Made by a program: the position numbers and the translations under genes. A model generated the notes under the pieces. The model was given only the letters and a program-made list of their open reading frames with translations. It was not told the origin of the DNA and did not search any database. Positions 6,227 to 6,985 of a stretch of 6,985 bases of DNA are shown here, one piece after another (position 1 is the first letter of the stretch; each line of letters starts with the position of its first letter). Source of the stretch: Micrococcaceae bacterium UBA6021 (GTDB lineage: Bacteria > Actinomycetota > Actinomycetes > Actinomycetales > Micrococcaceae); contig DIZT01000272.1 in the NCBI GenBank assembly GCA_002427975.1, positions 2,013 to 8,997 on the forward strand, written 5' to 3'.

Positions 6227-6793
6227 TCATTCGCGGGTGCGGTAGCGGAGGTAGACCACGCCGTTTCCGAATGTGCGCTCGTCGAGGAGTTCCAGCCGCA
6301 GGTTCAGGCCGTCCGGCAGGAAGCGGCGGCCGCCTCCCACCGCCACCGGGTTCAGGAACAGCCGGCATTCATCCACCAGTCCCGCCCGGAGTGCAGCGGC
6401 GGCCAGGGTGGGGCCACTGATACTGATACTCGTACTGGTGGCGTCCTTCAGTTCCCGGACAGCGTTGGGATCAAAAGTCCGCTCGATCCTGGTTTTGGCA
6501 GTGGACGCAACGGTGAGCGTAGAGGAGTAGACAACCTTGTCTGCCCCTTGCCAGATCCGCGCGTAGTCCTGGATGTAGTCCAGCTCGCTGGTGGTGCCGA
6601 GCGTTTCCCAGGCCGACATGACCTGATACATGCGGCGGCCGTAGAGATAGGTGCGCACGTCGCGTTCGAGGTCGTTGACGAAGGTGTGAACCTCCCGGTC
6701 CGGCTCGCTCCAGCTGAAGTTGCCGTCCCGGTCCGCCACATACCCGTCCAGGGACGCGATGCCTGTGTAGATGAGCTGGCCCATGGGGCCCAT
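6227..6793 (-). CDS. RibD C-terminal domain / dihydrofolate reductase family protein
   Basis: Stand-alone RibD-C domain protein, 188 residues, of the group annotated as 'dihydrofolate reductase family protein'. These share the DHFR-like fold and probably use NADPH, but they are not folate-pathway DHFR, and the substrate is unknown. Family landmarks are SLDGYVAD (14-21), YGRRMYQVM (51-59), and a C-terminal block with SGPTLAAAALRAGLVDE (126-142) followed by LNPVAVGGGRRFLP (147-160). There is no deaminase domain, so it is not a bifunctional riboflavin-biosynthesis RibD. The start is uncertain. ATG at 6793 is the longest, but ATG at 6784 (three codons later, MGQLIYTGIASLDGY) fits the family N-terminus slightly better. 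Neither has a good Shine-Dalgarno, so the message could be leaderless or weakly translated. It is the first gene of the operon with the SDR protein and the antiporter. Confidence 0.9.
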   Translation of the reverse strand: MGPMGQLIYTGIASLDGYVADRDGNFSWSEPDREVHTFVNDLERDVRTYLYGRRMYQVMSAWETLGTTSELDYIQDYARIWQGADKVVYSSTLTVASTAKTRIERTFDPNAVRELKDATSTSISISGPTLAAAALRAGLVDECRLFLNPVAVGGGRRFLPDGLNLRLELLDERTFGNGVVYLRYRTRE

Positions 6794-6926
6794 TGTGCCG
6801 CCGTCGCCGGCCGTTGGGTAGGTTGCCGGAGCCCGGACTGACGCCCGCCTTGCGGTGAGGAGTGAGATCCCGCTGCTCAGACCGACATTTGGCGAAGAGA
6901 GCTCACCCGTCGACGCCCAACGAAAA
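6794..6926. other. Intergenic region with no gene; probable operon promoter
   Basis: No convincing reading frame or RNA is seen in these 133 bases. The minus-strand promoter for the RibD-like/SDR/antiporter operon should lie here, since a terminator bounds it on the right. I could not identify a confident -35/-10 pair. A GGTGAG (6854-6859) and CTCACC (6902-6907) pair is too short and far apart to call. Confidence 0.4.
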
Positions 6927-6958
6927 AGGACCCCGGAGGCGTGGGCCTTCGGGGTCCT
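6923..6958 (-). terminator. Rho-independent terminator (reads leftward)
   Basis: Arms at 6927-6940 (AGGACCCCGGAGGC) and 6945-6958 (GCCTTCGGGGTCCT) pair over 14 positions with a single G-U wobble, around a GTGG loop. On the minus strand the stem is followed by five T residues (the A-run at 6923-6927, the last of which also closes the stem). The T-run lies only on the minus-strand side, so it terminates a transcript arriving from the right. That fits the partial tRNA whose CCA end is 3 bases before the stem. It also separates that unit from the RibD-like operon. Confidence 0.88.
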
Positions 6959-6961
6959 GCT

Positions 6962-6985
6962 TGGTAGCGGTGGGGAGGCTCGATC
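6962..6985 (-). tRNA. 3' end of a tRNA gene, cut by the window edge
   Basis: Read on the minus strand, the last 24 bases parse as tRNA positions 53 to 76. They are G53, a 7-base loop ATCGAGC, T-stem CTCCC, acceptor strand CACCGCT, discriminator A and encoded CCA. G53 and C61 can pair, and C56-G57-A58 are in the conserved places. The strong terminator begins 3 bases after the CCA, as is usual for tRNA genes. Position 54 is A instead of the nearly universal T. Only the 3' end is present, so the anticodon is not visible; an elongator tRNA-Met in Arthrobacter-like genomes has a similar end as I remember it, but this is a guess. Confidence 0.55.

Noticed and set aside
4855..6420. 521-codon open frame on the plus strand across the antiporter, SDR and RibD-like genes
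   Set aside because: It spans three well-supported minus-strand genes and has a His/Gln/Asp/Arg-rich low-complexity translation typical of antisense GC-rich frames.
6227..6793. Possible true dihydrofolate reductase or riboflavin RibD
   Set aside because: The protein has the stand-alone RibD-C pattern only, with no deaminase domain and none of the typical FolA N-terminal motifs.
6854..6907. GGTGAG/CTCACC inverted repeat in the right intergenic region
   Set aside because: The arms are only 6 bp with a 42-base loop, which is expected by chance in GC-rich DNA.

Overview
The window looks like chromosomal DNA from a high-GC actinobacterium, most likely Micrococcaceae (Arthrobacter or Pseudarthrobacter-like). 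This is inferred from strongly GC-biased third positions, the actinobacterial type of the alpha-glucosidase, and a partial dispersed motif at the left edge that I recall from related genomes. No plasmid, phage, IS or CRISPR feature was seen.

Region 1 (21-3951) is a small sugar-responsive locus. On the minus strand, a GH13 alpha-glucosidase gene is followed by a YdhF-like aldo/keto reductase gene. The stop of the first and start of the second share one base (TGATG), so the two should be cotranscribed and translationally coupled. Divergent from them on the plus strand is a ROK-family transcriptional regulator. The 116-bp gap between them holds an AT-rich perfect inverted repeat (14-bp arms, 5-bp spacer) that is almost certainly the regulator's operator. 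It overlaps candidate -10 hexamers for both directions. The likely circuit is that the ROK protein represses itself and the glucosidase/reductase pair until an alpha-glucoside or glucose-derived ligand appears. No sugar transporter is encoded in the window. The regulator lacks the usual ROK zinc site and has Tyr where GExGH normally has His.

Region 2 (3979-6793) is a separate minus-strand operon, convergent with the ROK gene across a 27-bp gap. It runs from a RibD-C/'dihydrofolate reductase family' protein, through a small NAD(P)-binding atypical SDR oxidoreductase, to a CPA1-type Na+/H+ antiporter. The gaps are 16 and 3 bp. The first two look like cytosolic pyridine-nucleotide-dependent enzymes of unknown substrate, and the antiporter is an integral membrane protein.

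Region 3 (6794-6985) has no protein gene. Its right end holds a strong Rho-independent terminator reading leftwards. Just beyond it is what appears to be the 3' end of a minus-strand tRNA gene cut by the window edge. The 20 bp at the left edge (1-20) match half of the dispersed palindromic motif mentioned above.

Overall this is mostly ordinary chromosomal metabolism. The most informative points are the operator palindrome, the zinc-less ROK regulator, the coupled glucosidase-reductase pair, and the two edge elements.
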